A program made the translations under genes and the position numbers. DNA of 64,000 bases from Amyelois transitella (lineage: Eukaryota > Arthropoda > Insecta > Lepidoptera > Pyralidae): NCBI RefSeq assembly GCF_032362555.1, contig NC_083513.1, positions 5,146,001-5,210,000 of the forward strand, read 5' to 3'. Under the pieces are notes generated by a model. That model was not told the DNA's origin and searched no databases. It saw only the letters and a list, made by a program, of their open reading frames with translations. Position 1 is the first letter of the stretch. Each line of letters begins with the position of its first letter. This document shows positions 1 through 10,300 of this stretch, one piece after another.

Positions 1-3000
1 TCTCGGCCAACTATTGCTGCTTTTAGGTAATTAATTTTACATTATCTAAACTAATATTATAAAGCTGAAGAGTTTGTTTGTTTGAACGCGCTAATCTCAG
101 GAAGTGCTGGTTCGAATTGAAATAATCTTTTTGTGTTGAATAGACCAATTATCGAGGAAGGCTTTAGGCTATATAACGTATCACGCTGCAACTATAAGGA
201 GCAAAGAAATAATGTAAAATGTGAAAAAAAAACACGGCGAAAATTATTCGCCCTTGAGGGTTGCAATGATGCCCAAAATAACTATTCCACGCGGACGGAG
301 TCGCGGGCACAGCTAGTATTGATATAAAAGCAATTTGAGAGTTTTCACTCCATTGAAGATTAATGGGCTTTCATTACAAATATTGAGAATTTCTATTTTT
401 ATAGTAATATTCAGAATCCCTTGCATTGTTAATGTTTCTCCATTTAAATTTAATAATAATTTCTTGTTTTATTAATTGTGTGTCTCATATAAGAGTACCT
501 TCCATCCGTCCGTCCTTAGGTCTAGCAAATATGATGTTTACTTGTCCCAAGATGCACTGAATATGTTGAAAGCATACCTGGCAAAGCATGGACATGTTCT
601 TCTGATACAAGTGCTTCAAACTTGGTTCCATATTGATGTGAACAGTGATGCTAACAAGAAAAATTCTGTGAGTGTTAGAATTAATTTATTTTTGTATTTC
701 TGTAATAAACAGTTTATTCTACTTAATAGTACTTAACACATACATACATACATTACACACATTCTTTATTTCTTCTATCAAGTCTATTTATTATATTACA
801 TTATACACAGTACATTGCCTGACATTAACCTATATCTTTTCTTGTTGTTTATAAAAATCTTCTAAACACTATATCACTCTGCAGGAAGATGAAGAAGAGC
901 AATTGGAGGAAACTAATGTCTCAGTAAACTCAGAAGAAAAGACAACAGAAATAAAAGGCAGGTAGCATTCATAAAATTAGGTATAATGGAAGTAGTATTA
1001 TTCCTTAATAATATACCTTAATAATTATTTCTAATGAATATGACGTCATAACTGATGGTTGGGACTAACGCCGGAACACACGTCTATAAAAAAAAATTGA
1101 GTAATTTTTCTCAAATTGACACGTTTATTATTTAAATTTTGCTATTTTATAAATATGGCATTTGTTATTATTCCAATCTTTATGGTATGTCATAGAAATA
1201 ACAGTACTCACAATGTTTGTAATTTTTTTTTTCAAATATAGATATTTTTGCTAAATGTAATGGACATGCTGAATATCAAAGTGTGGACAAGGAGTTGAGG
1301 GATTTACAAGATGCGATAAAAGGAGTCAGAGAATCATTAGCACCACTTAAACTGTACAAAATATCAGCACCGGACACACAGTGAGTGATATAAAAAGAAA
1401 TATTTATCCAAATCTAGAATTTGCTGATATCTTCGTTGAGGGCAGTAGTAGTTAATCCCATAGGAACTATTATGCTTTTCTCAGGATGATATGTAGATAC
1501 ACTCTTCTCAGTAAATTCCTATGGGCATGCAAAATTATTTTCATAAAATTTTCTTTAAGTAGACTAAGCTAACTAAAAGGTGACAAGACAAATGGTCAAT
1601 ACTAGTTGCTATATGTTTGATAGTGTTTCTAGTCACTTGGCAAGAATTATTGATAATGCATCTCCCTCGCGATACAGCGGGGGAATGCTGCCAGTGTGAT
1701 GAGTACCTTCGTATCAGGTAGATTCGAGACAGGTCTTTGTGGCTTAAAATATGTTTTCTTTTTGGTTTTTTCGTGAGATAAATATTGTATTTACATATTA
1801 TAGTTGTTTGTTTATTATTAATTTCATTATGTTTACTTTAAAAACTTAACTGATATTTACAGCTTAATTTGCGCAAAGACTGATACAAACTGCAATATAC
1901 TGTGTGGAGGCTTCAGCAACTCAGAGATTAGACTTTGGGATCTCGGTCAGAACAATGTGAAAAAGAGAGTGAATCGGAATATATCTGAAATCGAGCTGGC
2001 CTGCTACATGCCTGTGGAGCCTGCAGCTGAAGACAATACCCTGTGAGTTATTTCTCAAAATTTGCTTTTGAAATCTTTTATCAGTTTAGAAACCGACTGA
2101 TGACTGTACTTGAAATATATTGCCAAAAATAAATTTCAAGTATGTACCTAAAATTCAATTTTCATAACTCCTGTCTGTATCACATCTTTGAAATGTTAGG
2201 TTTTGTCCAACATAAAAACTGGTATACTTATATAAGTTTCAGATTTTTTTTCATGTATAGTATGCCAATTTCTTGTCATTAATTAGTTCCCATGATTTTC
2301 CAGACAAATTGGCGCAGGCCTACCACTCAGGGGTCACTCGGGTCCAATACAAGCTGTCAACGTTTTGTGGAAAGAAGAATTGATACTCTCTGCTTCGCAC
2401 GATAGCACGATGAGAGCGTGGAAACTCGGCGATTACTCTTGCGCGTCCATTTACAGGTATTAAATTATTTACCTAAATAACTCTTACTTCATCCTGGCGT
2501 TAATCCCGGTTATGGTCCTAATTTTCTGGAGAGAACCCAAAGCAAAGTTGTGTGCAAACGCTGCAATGAAGAATATACAAAAAGAGAGAGAGTAGGTATA
2601 TACATCTATACTTACTAATATTTTAAATAAAGCTGAAGAGTTTGTTTGTTTTGAACGCGCTAATCTCAGGAACTACTGGTTCGGATAAAAAAAAATCTTT
2701 TTGGTATTGAATAGACCATTTATCGAGGAAGGCTATATAACATCACGTTGCAACTATTAGGAGCGAAGAAATAATGGAAAATGTGAAAAAAAAAACGGGG
2801 AATCCTTGAGGGCTTCACTGATGCCCAAAATAACTATTCAACGCGAACGAAGTCGCGGGCACAGCTAGAATACTATATATCACGTCTGTATCCGTTCAGA
2901 GAAGAACTATTAGTCTTTGAGAATTGAGATTCAGACAGTGCAGGTTGCTAGCACATTGCCTAAAAGAAAAATTTAGTCTTTGTTTCTTCGCTTCCAGACT

Positions 3001-5492
3001 ATCATTGAAGTTATAACTATGAGATAAATATTTTTTTTTTTGCCATATTTCAGAGGTCACAATTATCCGATTTGGTGCATGGATGTGTCAAAAAATGGCC
3101 TATATATTGTGACGGGATCTCACGACAAGACTGCCAAGCTATGGTCGCTGGATCGCACATTCCCGATCCGAGTGTTTGTTGGTCACACTTCTGATGTTAC
3201 TGTGAGTACATTTTATATTTCAAAATTAAATTGGAACAAACAACCTATTAATTATTTAATTTGGTTTTTTGAGCTGTAGGTAGGTACACCATCAATATTA
3301 GTACTTTAACACTTGTAGTCTTATGAATATTGTGACTAGCGGTAATCTAATAGCTATAGGTTGCGACGTCGTTGTCGACGACTTACTACTACGCGCGACG
3401 TTTATAGTCTAGTAGCTTTTACCCGCAGCTTCACCCGCGTCAATTTAGAGCCATCTTCAAAAAGCGAAGAACTTAACGCCAACTATAAAAAATCAATGAA
3501 ATTAGTACCACATACAAAAAGCAACATCTACAAAAAACTACGATTTTAGCGACACCTCCAAAAGAATACATTTTTTCGGAAATCCCACGGGAACTTTAGT
3601 TTTTAACGGGATAAAAGGGTACCCTATGTCCTTCCCCAAATACATGAACGTCAACAAGCAGATTAATTCAGTAGATAAACCATGAAGAGGTAACAAACAA
3701 ACTTACTATCTCCTCATCTCCTCATTTATAATATTGATTGGGATTCCTTATTGTATTTGATTAAAAATTTGAAACGGCGTTCCCCAGTGCGTGAAGTTCC
3801 ACCCGAACGAGGCGTACATAGCGACGGGCGGCGCGGACCGCTCGGTGCGCCTGTGGACGGTGTGCGCGGCGCGCCTCGTGCGCGTGCTGTGCGGCCACCG
3901 CGACGTGCTGCGCGCGCTCGCCTTCGCGCCGTCCGGCAACTACCTCGCCAGCGCCGGTAAATATTCTACACGAATACTACTTATAAAATATAGGCCTACT
4001 TTTCTCTTCTCTTTCTTTAAGGTTAGATCTCTGGAGAGGAGTCAGTCCACCTAAGGTCAGTCAATCCACGATTGTGTCTTTAATTACTAATCAGAAAAGA
4101 GCAACTCTGCACAAGGCACCTGTTGACCAGAAGAAAACCTACTAGCTTGTAGGTTTTTTCGTGTTGGTTTGAAAGATCTCAAATCCAACAACACGCCAAA
4201 AATTTAGTTATGAACGAATAGTTTAAAGGCCGTTTGAATCTTAAATCTGGTTAAACTTATTCTTGCTTGCTTTTTTGTAATAGTGCCGTGTGGTTCCCGG
4301 CACTATTACAAAAAAGAATAGGACCACTCCATCTCTTTCCCATGGATGTCGTAAAAGGCGACTAAGGGATAGGCTTATAAACTTAGGATTCCTCTTTTAG
4401 GCGATGGGCTAGCAACCTGTCACTATTTGAATCTCGGTTCTATCATTAAGCCAAATAGCTGAACGTGGCCATTCAGTCTTTTCAAGACTGTTGGCTCTGT
4501 CTACCCCGCAAGGGATATAGACGTGACCATATGTATGTATGTGTGTATGTTATTCTTGCTAGTAATAGAAATTCCGATTTCCGAAAAGGTATCCCAAATT
4601 GCACCAAAGAAAACTAGCAAAGCATAACATTTGTTTTAGGAGATGACAAGAAGATTAAAGTATGGGACTTGGCCGCATGTACATGCATACATGAACACAG
4701 GGGGCACCATGGGAAGGTGACATCTTTGGACTGGTCCGCAGTCGGCAAGCCCAGCCTCACGAACAGAGTGGTAGCAGATCCAGGAGACCTGTCCATTGAG
4801 AACTCTTTACTATGCTCCACTGGCATGGATGGCATAGTAAAAGTCATGTGGGAAAATCAAACTAAGAATAAGTAAGTTTTACACGTGTTTCAATTGGCTA
4901 TTAAATGAAATTGTTTTCTGTGAATCAATTATTAAACCGCCTAAATACAATTTCTAAATTTATATGCAGGTATGCATTATTTACAAAATAAATGTTACGA
5001 GCATACTTGTCAGCATTTTATTTATTTATTTAAACTATATTGCTCCTAAAATAATTTACAATAGGTGGACTTAATGCCATATGGCATTCTTTACCAGTCG
5101 AACTTTTATATCAAACTTAGATTGTAAGTTGGGTGGTTTAAAAAAGATCAATTTGAGATAGATATTCAACATTCTAAGATAAAATACACTGTGCTACTAA
5201 TAGCATTTTAAAAAGAACCAACATGGTCTATCAGTCTTTTCAAGACTGTTGGCTCTGTCTACCCCGTAAGGGATATAGACATGGTGATTATATGTATGTA
5301 AGAACCAACTTAATGTGCTTAAATTGTAATCTATATTGTCTCATGTGAGAGAAGTAGATATATTTAAAATTTTGTTTCAGACCAATCTCCAGCCAAGATG
5401 TTCAGTCTGCCACATACAACACAAAGTGCTCCTACTTAGTTGATGTACAAGTGCAGCCAGATTGGGTATTAGCTATAGGAACTAAAAGATAA
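1..5492 (+). CDS. wda/TAF5L: TAF5L-like (wda) WD40 subunit of SAGA, 5' end outside window
   Basis: TAF5L is the WD40 scaffold subunit of the SAGA histone acetyltransferase complex in the nucleus. Exons read: 1-26, 520-667, 885-961, 1282-1380 (acceptor uncertain), 1863-2042, 2304-2456, 3054-3201, 3788-3956, 4640-4871, 5381-5492 (TAA). The first exons give an NTD2-like end (FRSSKYDVYLSQDALNMLK). Six WD repeats follow, with closings such as IRLWDL, MRAWKL, AKLWSL, VRLWTV and IKVWDL. GSHDKTAKLWSLDRTFP and ASAGDDKKIKVWDLA resemble TAF5L more than TAF5. The sixth repeat carries an insertion of about 20 residues and closes VKVM rather than VKVW. The protein ends in VLAIGTKR. An AATAAA lies at 5525. 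The upstream exons are off the window. TAF5 itself is the alternative, but the motif match favours TAF5L. Confidence 0.85.
52..326 (+). repeat. Interspersed repeat, family B (…GTCGCGGGCACAGCTAGT end)
   Basis: This copy runs from TATTATAAAGCTGAAGAG to a GGACGGAGTCGCGGGC-CAGCTAGT end and lies in a TAF5L intron. At least four other copies in the window share the same order of segments. It has no coding capacity. It is a short non-autonomous element, SINE- or MITE-like; I cannot name the family. Confidence 0.75.
2606..2869 (+). repeat. Interspersed repeat, family B
   Basis: Same family and orientation as the copy near the window start. It begins CTTACTAATATTTTAAATAAAG and ends GAAGTCGCGGGCACAGCTAG, inside a TAF5L intron. 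Confidence 0.7.
3410..3640 (-). repeat. Decayed RTE-like 3'-end repeat, family C
   Basis: The stretch holds ACCCGCAGCTTCACCCGCG, then CCCACGGGAACTTTAGTTTT and a GGGATAAAAGGGTACCCTATG block. These are typical landmarks of lepidopteran RTE-derived tails. It is diverged, lies in a TAF5L intron, and has no coding potential. Confidence 0.4.
4268..4549 (+). mobile_element. Short interspersed element A, full-length with target duplication and 5' hairpin
   Basis: The element body runs from GCCGTGTGGTTCCCGGCAC (4285) to an (ATGT)n tail. The direct repeat TTATTCTTGCT (4257-4267 and 4550-4560) marks an 11-bp target duplication, as expected of target-primed reverse transcription. Just upstream of the usual 5' start, 17 nt are an inverted copy of the element's own segment at about 4303-4319, giving a perfect 19-bp stem with a 9-nt loop. 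It sits in a TAF5L intron. The family is the commonest repeat in the window. Confidence 0.8.
5024..5112 (-). repeat. LINE-type 3' tail fragment
   Basis: Read on the minus strand, this has the order ACTGGTAAAGAATGCC, ATTAAGTCCACC, then GCAATATAGTTT and an (AAATA)n tail. The copy at 58700-58845 has the same order. It is probably the 3' end of a non-LTR retrotransposon; no coding sequence remains here. Confidence 0.55.
5227..5301 (+). repeat. Short interspersed element A, 5'-truncated copy
   Basis: Only the last third remains: CTTTTCAAGACTGTTGGCTC, TCTACCCCGTAAGGGATATAG and the ATATGTATGTA tail. It lies in the last TAF5L intron. Confidence 0.7.
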
Positions 5493-5787
5493 CATAAGGC
5501 AGGCAAAGTGTAACTTTAAATGTAAATAAAACCATTATGTTAAAAATCTATGTATTATCTTAAGAATGTATCAAGCCTAGATGTGCCAGTTTTAAGCTGA
5601 CAGAATGCATGTCAATAAAAAATACTCAGTATAGATACAAATCTTTTATTTATCCTGCAACATTCGCACTTAATGATCATGAATAAAATAGTGAAATCAA
5701 ATAAGAAACTTCTATAAATAAACACAAACATGATAGTCTTTTGATGAAATCGTGTAAATTACCGGAAGCATAACATTAGTTCTTATT
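5493..5787. terminator. Convergent 3' ends of TAF5L and POLD3
   Basis: AATAAA for TAF5L lies at 5525, about 33 bases past its stop, with another AATAAA near 5614. On the minus strand an AATAAA is read at about 5643-5650, serving POLD3. The two 3' UTRs are therefore close and probably overlap. Confidence 0.55.
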
Positions 5788-7128
5788 TCAGACTTTTTTG
5801 AAAAAACTCATCAATGTTGCTTGTTTTCCTTTTTGTGTTGGGGATACTTTCTTCTTGCCATTTGGTTTCTTACTAGGCGAGTTCCCAATCTTTGTTTTCT
5901 TACTTGGTGAGACCTCAACTTTAATCTGATTCACTTTGTTCTCTTTAGCATCAACCTCCATTTCATTATCAGAACAACTCTCGTATACTTCTTCCTTTTT
6001 AGTTAAAATGTATCCATCTTCATCATAGGTTTTGTCCACCATTTTTCTCTTTTTCTTTGGATTAACAATGCCGGAAGTGATTTTAACAGTACTGACTGTA
6101 GGTGTCGGGGGTATTTCATCATCAGATTCAAATTGCTGAATGTTAACAGCTGGGCTGTCAGCAAAAGGATCATCTTTATCATCATCACTTTCACTATCAG
6201 AAACTTGTAACACTCTCTTTCGTTTCTTGTCCACCTTAGCATTTTTCTTGATGATGTTAAGATTTTTGTTCTTTGCTTTACTATCATTTGCCTTAGGTTT
6301 TGGTTCACCTTTTGTTTGTTCTTCCTTATCAACCTTCACTTTCTCTTCCTTCACTTCTATAGGGGTTTCCTTCTTTATAACAGGTTTCTCAACTATTTCT
6401 TTTTTTACCACATTTGGTAAATTAGGTTCACTTTTTGGCTTTTTGACTCCATTTGATTTATTGAAGAAACTGGCTATACCTTTGTTAGATTTTTCAATTG
6501 CCCTTTTTTCAGATTTAGGTGATGTAACCTCAGATTTAATACTATTTTGTTTTGCATCACTGATTTTGATATTATTACTACGCTCACCATTAACAGGTTT
6601 TGTGTGTTCATGATTATCTATCTTGTTTTTAGTTTTTGTATTAGTTAACTTGCTATCAATCACAACAACCTCCTGGCTATTTGATTTAAGACTGCTTATC
6701 TCATTTGTAGAATGTTTTATACATGTATTGCTTTTTATCAGTCCTGTGCACAATGGAAAATCTTCAAATCTATTAACAGACATGAGAGCAACATTATCTA
6801 CCGACGAAGAGCCTTTTCTAACACTATAAATATGTTCAAAGAATACTGCTCTCAACTTCTGTCTAACAGACGCAATGTCTTCCTGTGAGCAGACTGTAGT
6901 AAGTGCATTATTACCTTCTGTTAAACCAGATACAACATAATAAACATTCAAAGTGATATCAGGTTGAGATTTCTTTAGATCTTCAATAAACTGGCCCAGT
7001 AAACGCTTGCTGTCATTCACATGTATACACAAATCTTTACTGAGAGAGGCATATGTAACTAATTTAGACTCATCAAGTATCATCTCTTTTAGAGAATTAT
7101 AGCTGTCTTCACTAGCATTTTGGTCCAT
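5788..7128 (-). CDS. PolD3/POLD3: DNA polymerase delta subunit 3 (p66/Cdc27 family)
   Basis: POLD3 is the accessory subunit of replicative DNA polymerase delta. It tethers the enzyme to PCNA and also supports break-induced replication and translesion synthesis. The 446-residue reading frame is a single exon. The N-terminal 110 residues form the winged-helix region that binds the B subunit (LVTYASLSKDLCIHVN..., LNVYYVVSGL). The rest is Lys/Glu/Ser-rich and disordered, with several KKxK clusters. The C-terminus is a textbook PCNA-binding PIP box, QATLMSFFKKV. The length fits the family (human 466). The start is the first ATG after a purine-rich leader, and the promoter is shared with the divergent PINCH gene. 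Lack of introns is notable beside multi-exon neighbours, but the frame is intact. Confidence 0.9.
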   Translation of the reverse strand: MDQNASEDSYNSLKEMILDESKLVTYASLSKDLCIHVNDSKRLLGQFIEDLKKSQPDITLNVYYVVSGLTEGNNALTTVCSQEDIASVRQKLRAVFFEHIYSVRKGSSSVDNVALMSVNRFEDFPLCTGLIKSNTCIKHSTNEISSLKSNSQEVVVIDSKLTNTKTKNKIDNHEHTKPVNGERSNNIKISDAKQNSIKSEVTSPKSEKRAIEKSNKGIASFFNKSNGVKKPKSEPNLPNVVKKEIVEKPVIKKETPIEVKEEKVKVDKEEQTKGEPKPKANDSKAKNKNLNIIKKNAKVDKKRKRVLQVSDSESDDDKDDPFADSPAVNIQQFESDDEIPPTPTVSTVKITSGIVNPKKKRKMVDKTYDEDGYILTKKEEVYESCSDNEMEVDAKENKVNQIKVEVSPSKKTKIGNSPSKKPNGKKKVSPTQKGKQATLMSFFKKV

Positions 7129-7357
7129 TTTTTTTTCTTCAGCTAGCAGCTACTTATTACGATCAATTTCAATTTAATAAAATATTTTGATTTTTTGCCG
7201 CGCGCGCTCTCTAAACATGACACATCCGAACCTACCTATATTTTGTCAAATTCTGAAATGACATTCATGACACTTGCTGTTGACATTTAGACAATGACAG
7301 TTTTTTATATATTTTAGAGTGACAGGCAATGAGACGAAGTCGGTGGGATTAATTTCA
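7129..7357. promoter_or_regulatory. Bidirectional promoter region, POLD3 / PINCH
   Basis: Only 229 bases separate the POLD3 start (-) from the first predicted PINCH codon (+). The stretch has a GC-rich CCGCGCGCGCTCTC patch near 7199 and no TATA box I can defend. A shared promoter is inferred from position only. Confidence 0.5.
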
Positions 7358-10300
7358 ATGGATGGCATGTACAACGTACGTGCGTAAGTTAAGCTAAATA
7401 AATATATAATGTTTACCTCAGAATACCTCGATAACCGATTCTTTCATTTTCATCCAGCAGCAACATTACATTCGTGTAAAAAACTCAACCGACACTTGAC
7501 ACGAATTATTCAATCAAATCAGTCTGCTCTGGTCTGCAGTGTTGCCCACTTGGCAACTTTGTAGCTAGATTTGGCAATTTTTTGAAGTCAGACAGCTACA
7601 TTTTTTAAAAACTTTTAGCTAAACTTTTAAGCTACTTTTTCTAGCAACTTTTGGTTTTGAAATTTTTTTATATGCTTACAATGGTAAAAATTTTATCCCC
7701 AAAATAAACTACTTACTGTAGGTAGCTAAACACAACTACCAGAGTGAGCCTTCATGACTTTTACAAAAAGTCTTATCCGAATTGAACTGCAGTAGTATAA
7801 TCTTACATACATACATATGTTCACGTCTATATCCCTTGTGGGGCAGACAGAGCCAACAGTCTTGAAAAGACTGAATGGCCACGTTCAGCTATTTGGCTTA
7901 ACGGCTTCAAATAGTGACAGGTTGCTAGCCCATCGCCTAAAAATGAATCCCAAGTTTGTAAACCTATCTCTTAGTCGCCTTTTACGACATCCATCGGAAA
8001 GAGATGGAATAGTCCTATTCTTTTTTGTATTGGTGCCGGGAACCACATAGCACTAGTATAATCTTTATTCTTTTAAATGGCTCTCACGTGAAATCGTATC
8101 ATTTCGGGTGGAAGTCAAAAAGTTTAAAAATGCTTCTAAGGGTTATATATTTGATTATAAGCATGTCTTTCACTTTCCCATTCAGGTGCTTAGATAGAAC
8201 GATATTTCTCCCAAATAAATATCGTTAAAAATAAACGGAGGAACAAAAGGAGTTCAATAACTCTTAATGCTGTCCTTTATGTAAGAGACTCACTACGCAA
8301 AAGGGCCAATGCTGTCACAACTACGTGTTACCTAAATCGGTACTAAAGAAAAATATTGCAAACTCAATCGCAGGTACCATAGATGAAGAATATTCCTAAT
8401 AAGTATAGATTAACTGTTTAATTTTTATGAAGAATAGTTGATTTAATTTTGTTTTATTTCGTGAATTATCATCTTAAAATTTATTTAGATATAGCTACTT
8501 CCAGCAACTTTTTAGGTGGCACAAAAATACCCAATCTAGCAACTTTCTGCTATATGTCATAGCTAGCTACAAGCCTTAGGTCGGAGTTGGCAACACTGCT
8601 GTCTGTCGTCTGTCGAGTCGATTACGATATATGCTGAGAATCTTTTTAGTTAGATACATTCTTCTTTATAAATGACAAAGATAGGTAGTGTATTTTCAAA
8701 CAAATAGCTATTTAGATTTCAAAAAATTTAATAAGACGTAAGTATCTTGTTTCCTATCCACCAAACATTCCACCTTGTAAGTTTTCTATTTTTGTTCCAT
8801 TTGGTACCTACCTACTTCCAAGAACATGACATCATTCCAGCTATTAGTTTTAAAATATTATTGAATACACGGCGAAATAATAATAAAATGAGTAATTTTT
8901 TATAAAAAGTTATTCTTCTTTTTGGCAGAAAGTTGAAATTGGTGGTGATTGTGGTGCAAAATGCCTGGGTAAGCAACATTTGCTTGTAGGGAGTGGTTGG
9001 CCTACTATAAATGGACATAACATTGCACCCACGATATCATATCTTAAATGCCACCACAAATCATGTAATAAATTAGTATTGATTTTATTTTCAACACTTA
9101 TATTTACTAAGAACATTTCTTACTATAAACATATATTTCTAAAAAAATGAATATTATTTTATCAAATATTAGGTATTTTATGTGATGTTAATACAACATA
9201 CAAGAATTTCTTAATAAATGGTTCTATTTCATTAAAAATTTAGGGATTTCAGAGCTTATATGTACCTACGCAACATTTTGCTTGTTGTTATCTTAATTAC
9301 TCATAACTAATAATACTAATTACATCAATATATCCAGGCTTAGTCAATATTAACAGTTTCCTCAAGTCTATTAATGATCACACAATTTTTAATGAGATTA
9401 AAGTTCCATGTTTCTTGCAGAATAGCGACTATGTCCCTTGACAACATGTTCTGTACTCGCTGCAGCGAGGGGTTTGAGCCCAACGAGAAGATTGTCAACT
9501 CCAATGGTGAACTTTGGCATACAAACTGTTTTGTGTAAGTAAAATTATATAGGTACTTACAATAACCAAATTAATTTACCAAAATTTTTCCTGACTCCTG
9601 CCATTTGTCACATATGTAACTGTTGGCACTGAGTAGATTAAGTTGAATTACCCAGTTTACAAACAAGCAGGTTTATTATTATGCCTCAAGTGACAGAGCC
9701 AATCATCACATAACTTAGTAAAGTGGGGTGGGCAGGGCTCCTGCCAATATGTGTTCAATTCCCAATTACCCAATCCAACCCTTTATTTACTAAACTACAC
9801 TATTAAGGATTTTATTTTGCAAACTGATGGAAAAGATTGAAATTCCCAAATTTTCTATACTCACAATAACTACAACTGAAGAAAAGAAAACCCATTGTTT
9901 GCGTGTGCCGGACCTTAGAACTTATATTTTCAATCAGACATTGAGGGCAAAAACTCTCAAATTTAAAAAGCAAATGACTTACTTTTTAGAATTATGTGAT
10001 AAGACATTTAGAAAAGATAGCTGTTAACTGCCTCTTTTAAATCAATAAAATCAATATGTTATTAATATTTTATTCTTCCTTTTTTATAGTTGCGCCCAAT
10101 GCTTCCGTGTTTTCCCTGATGGCGTGTTTTACGAGTTTGAAGGCCGCAAGTACTGTGAGCGCGACTTTCAAGTGCTGTTTGCGCCATGCTGTGGGAAATG
10201 TGGTAAGTTTGTGGCAGCTATTATTTACAATAAACGAAATTTAAAAAAAACAATTATTTCTTTATTAAGGAATGAGGGATGATAATTTTACTAGCAAGTT

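Noticed and set aside
6140-6613. 157-codon plus-strand frame over POLD3
   Set aside because: Antisense shadow of Lys/Ser-rich POLD3 coding sequence; Phe/Leu/Ser-rich composition is an artefact.
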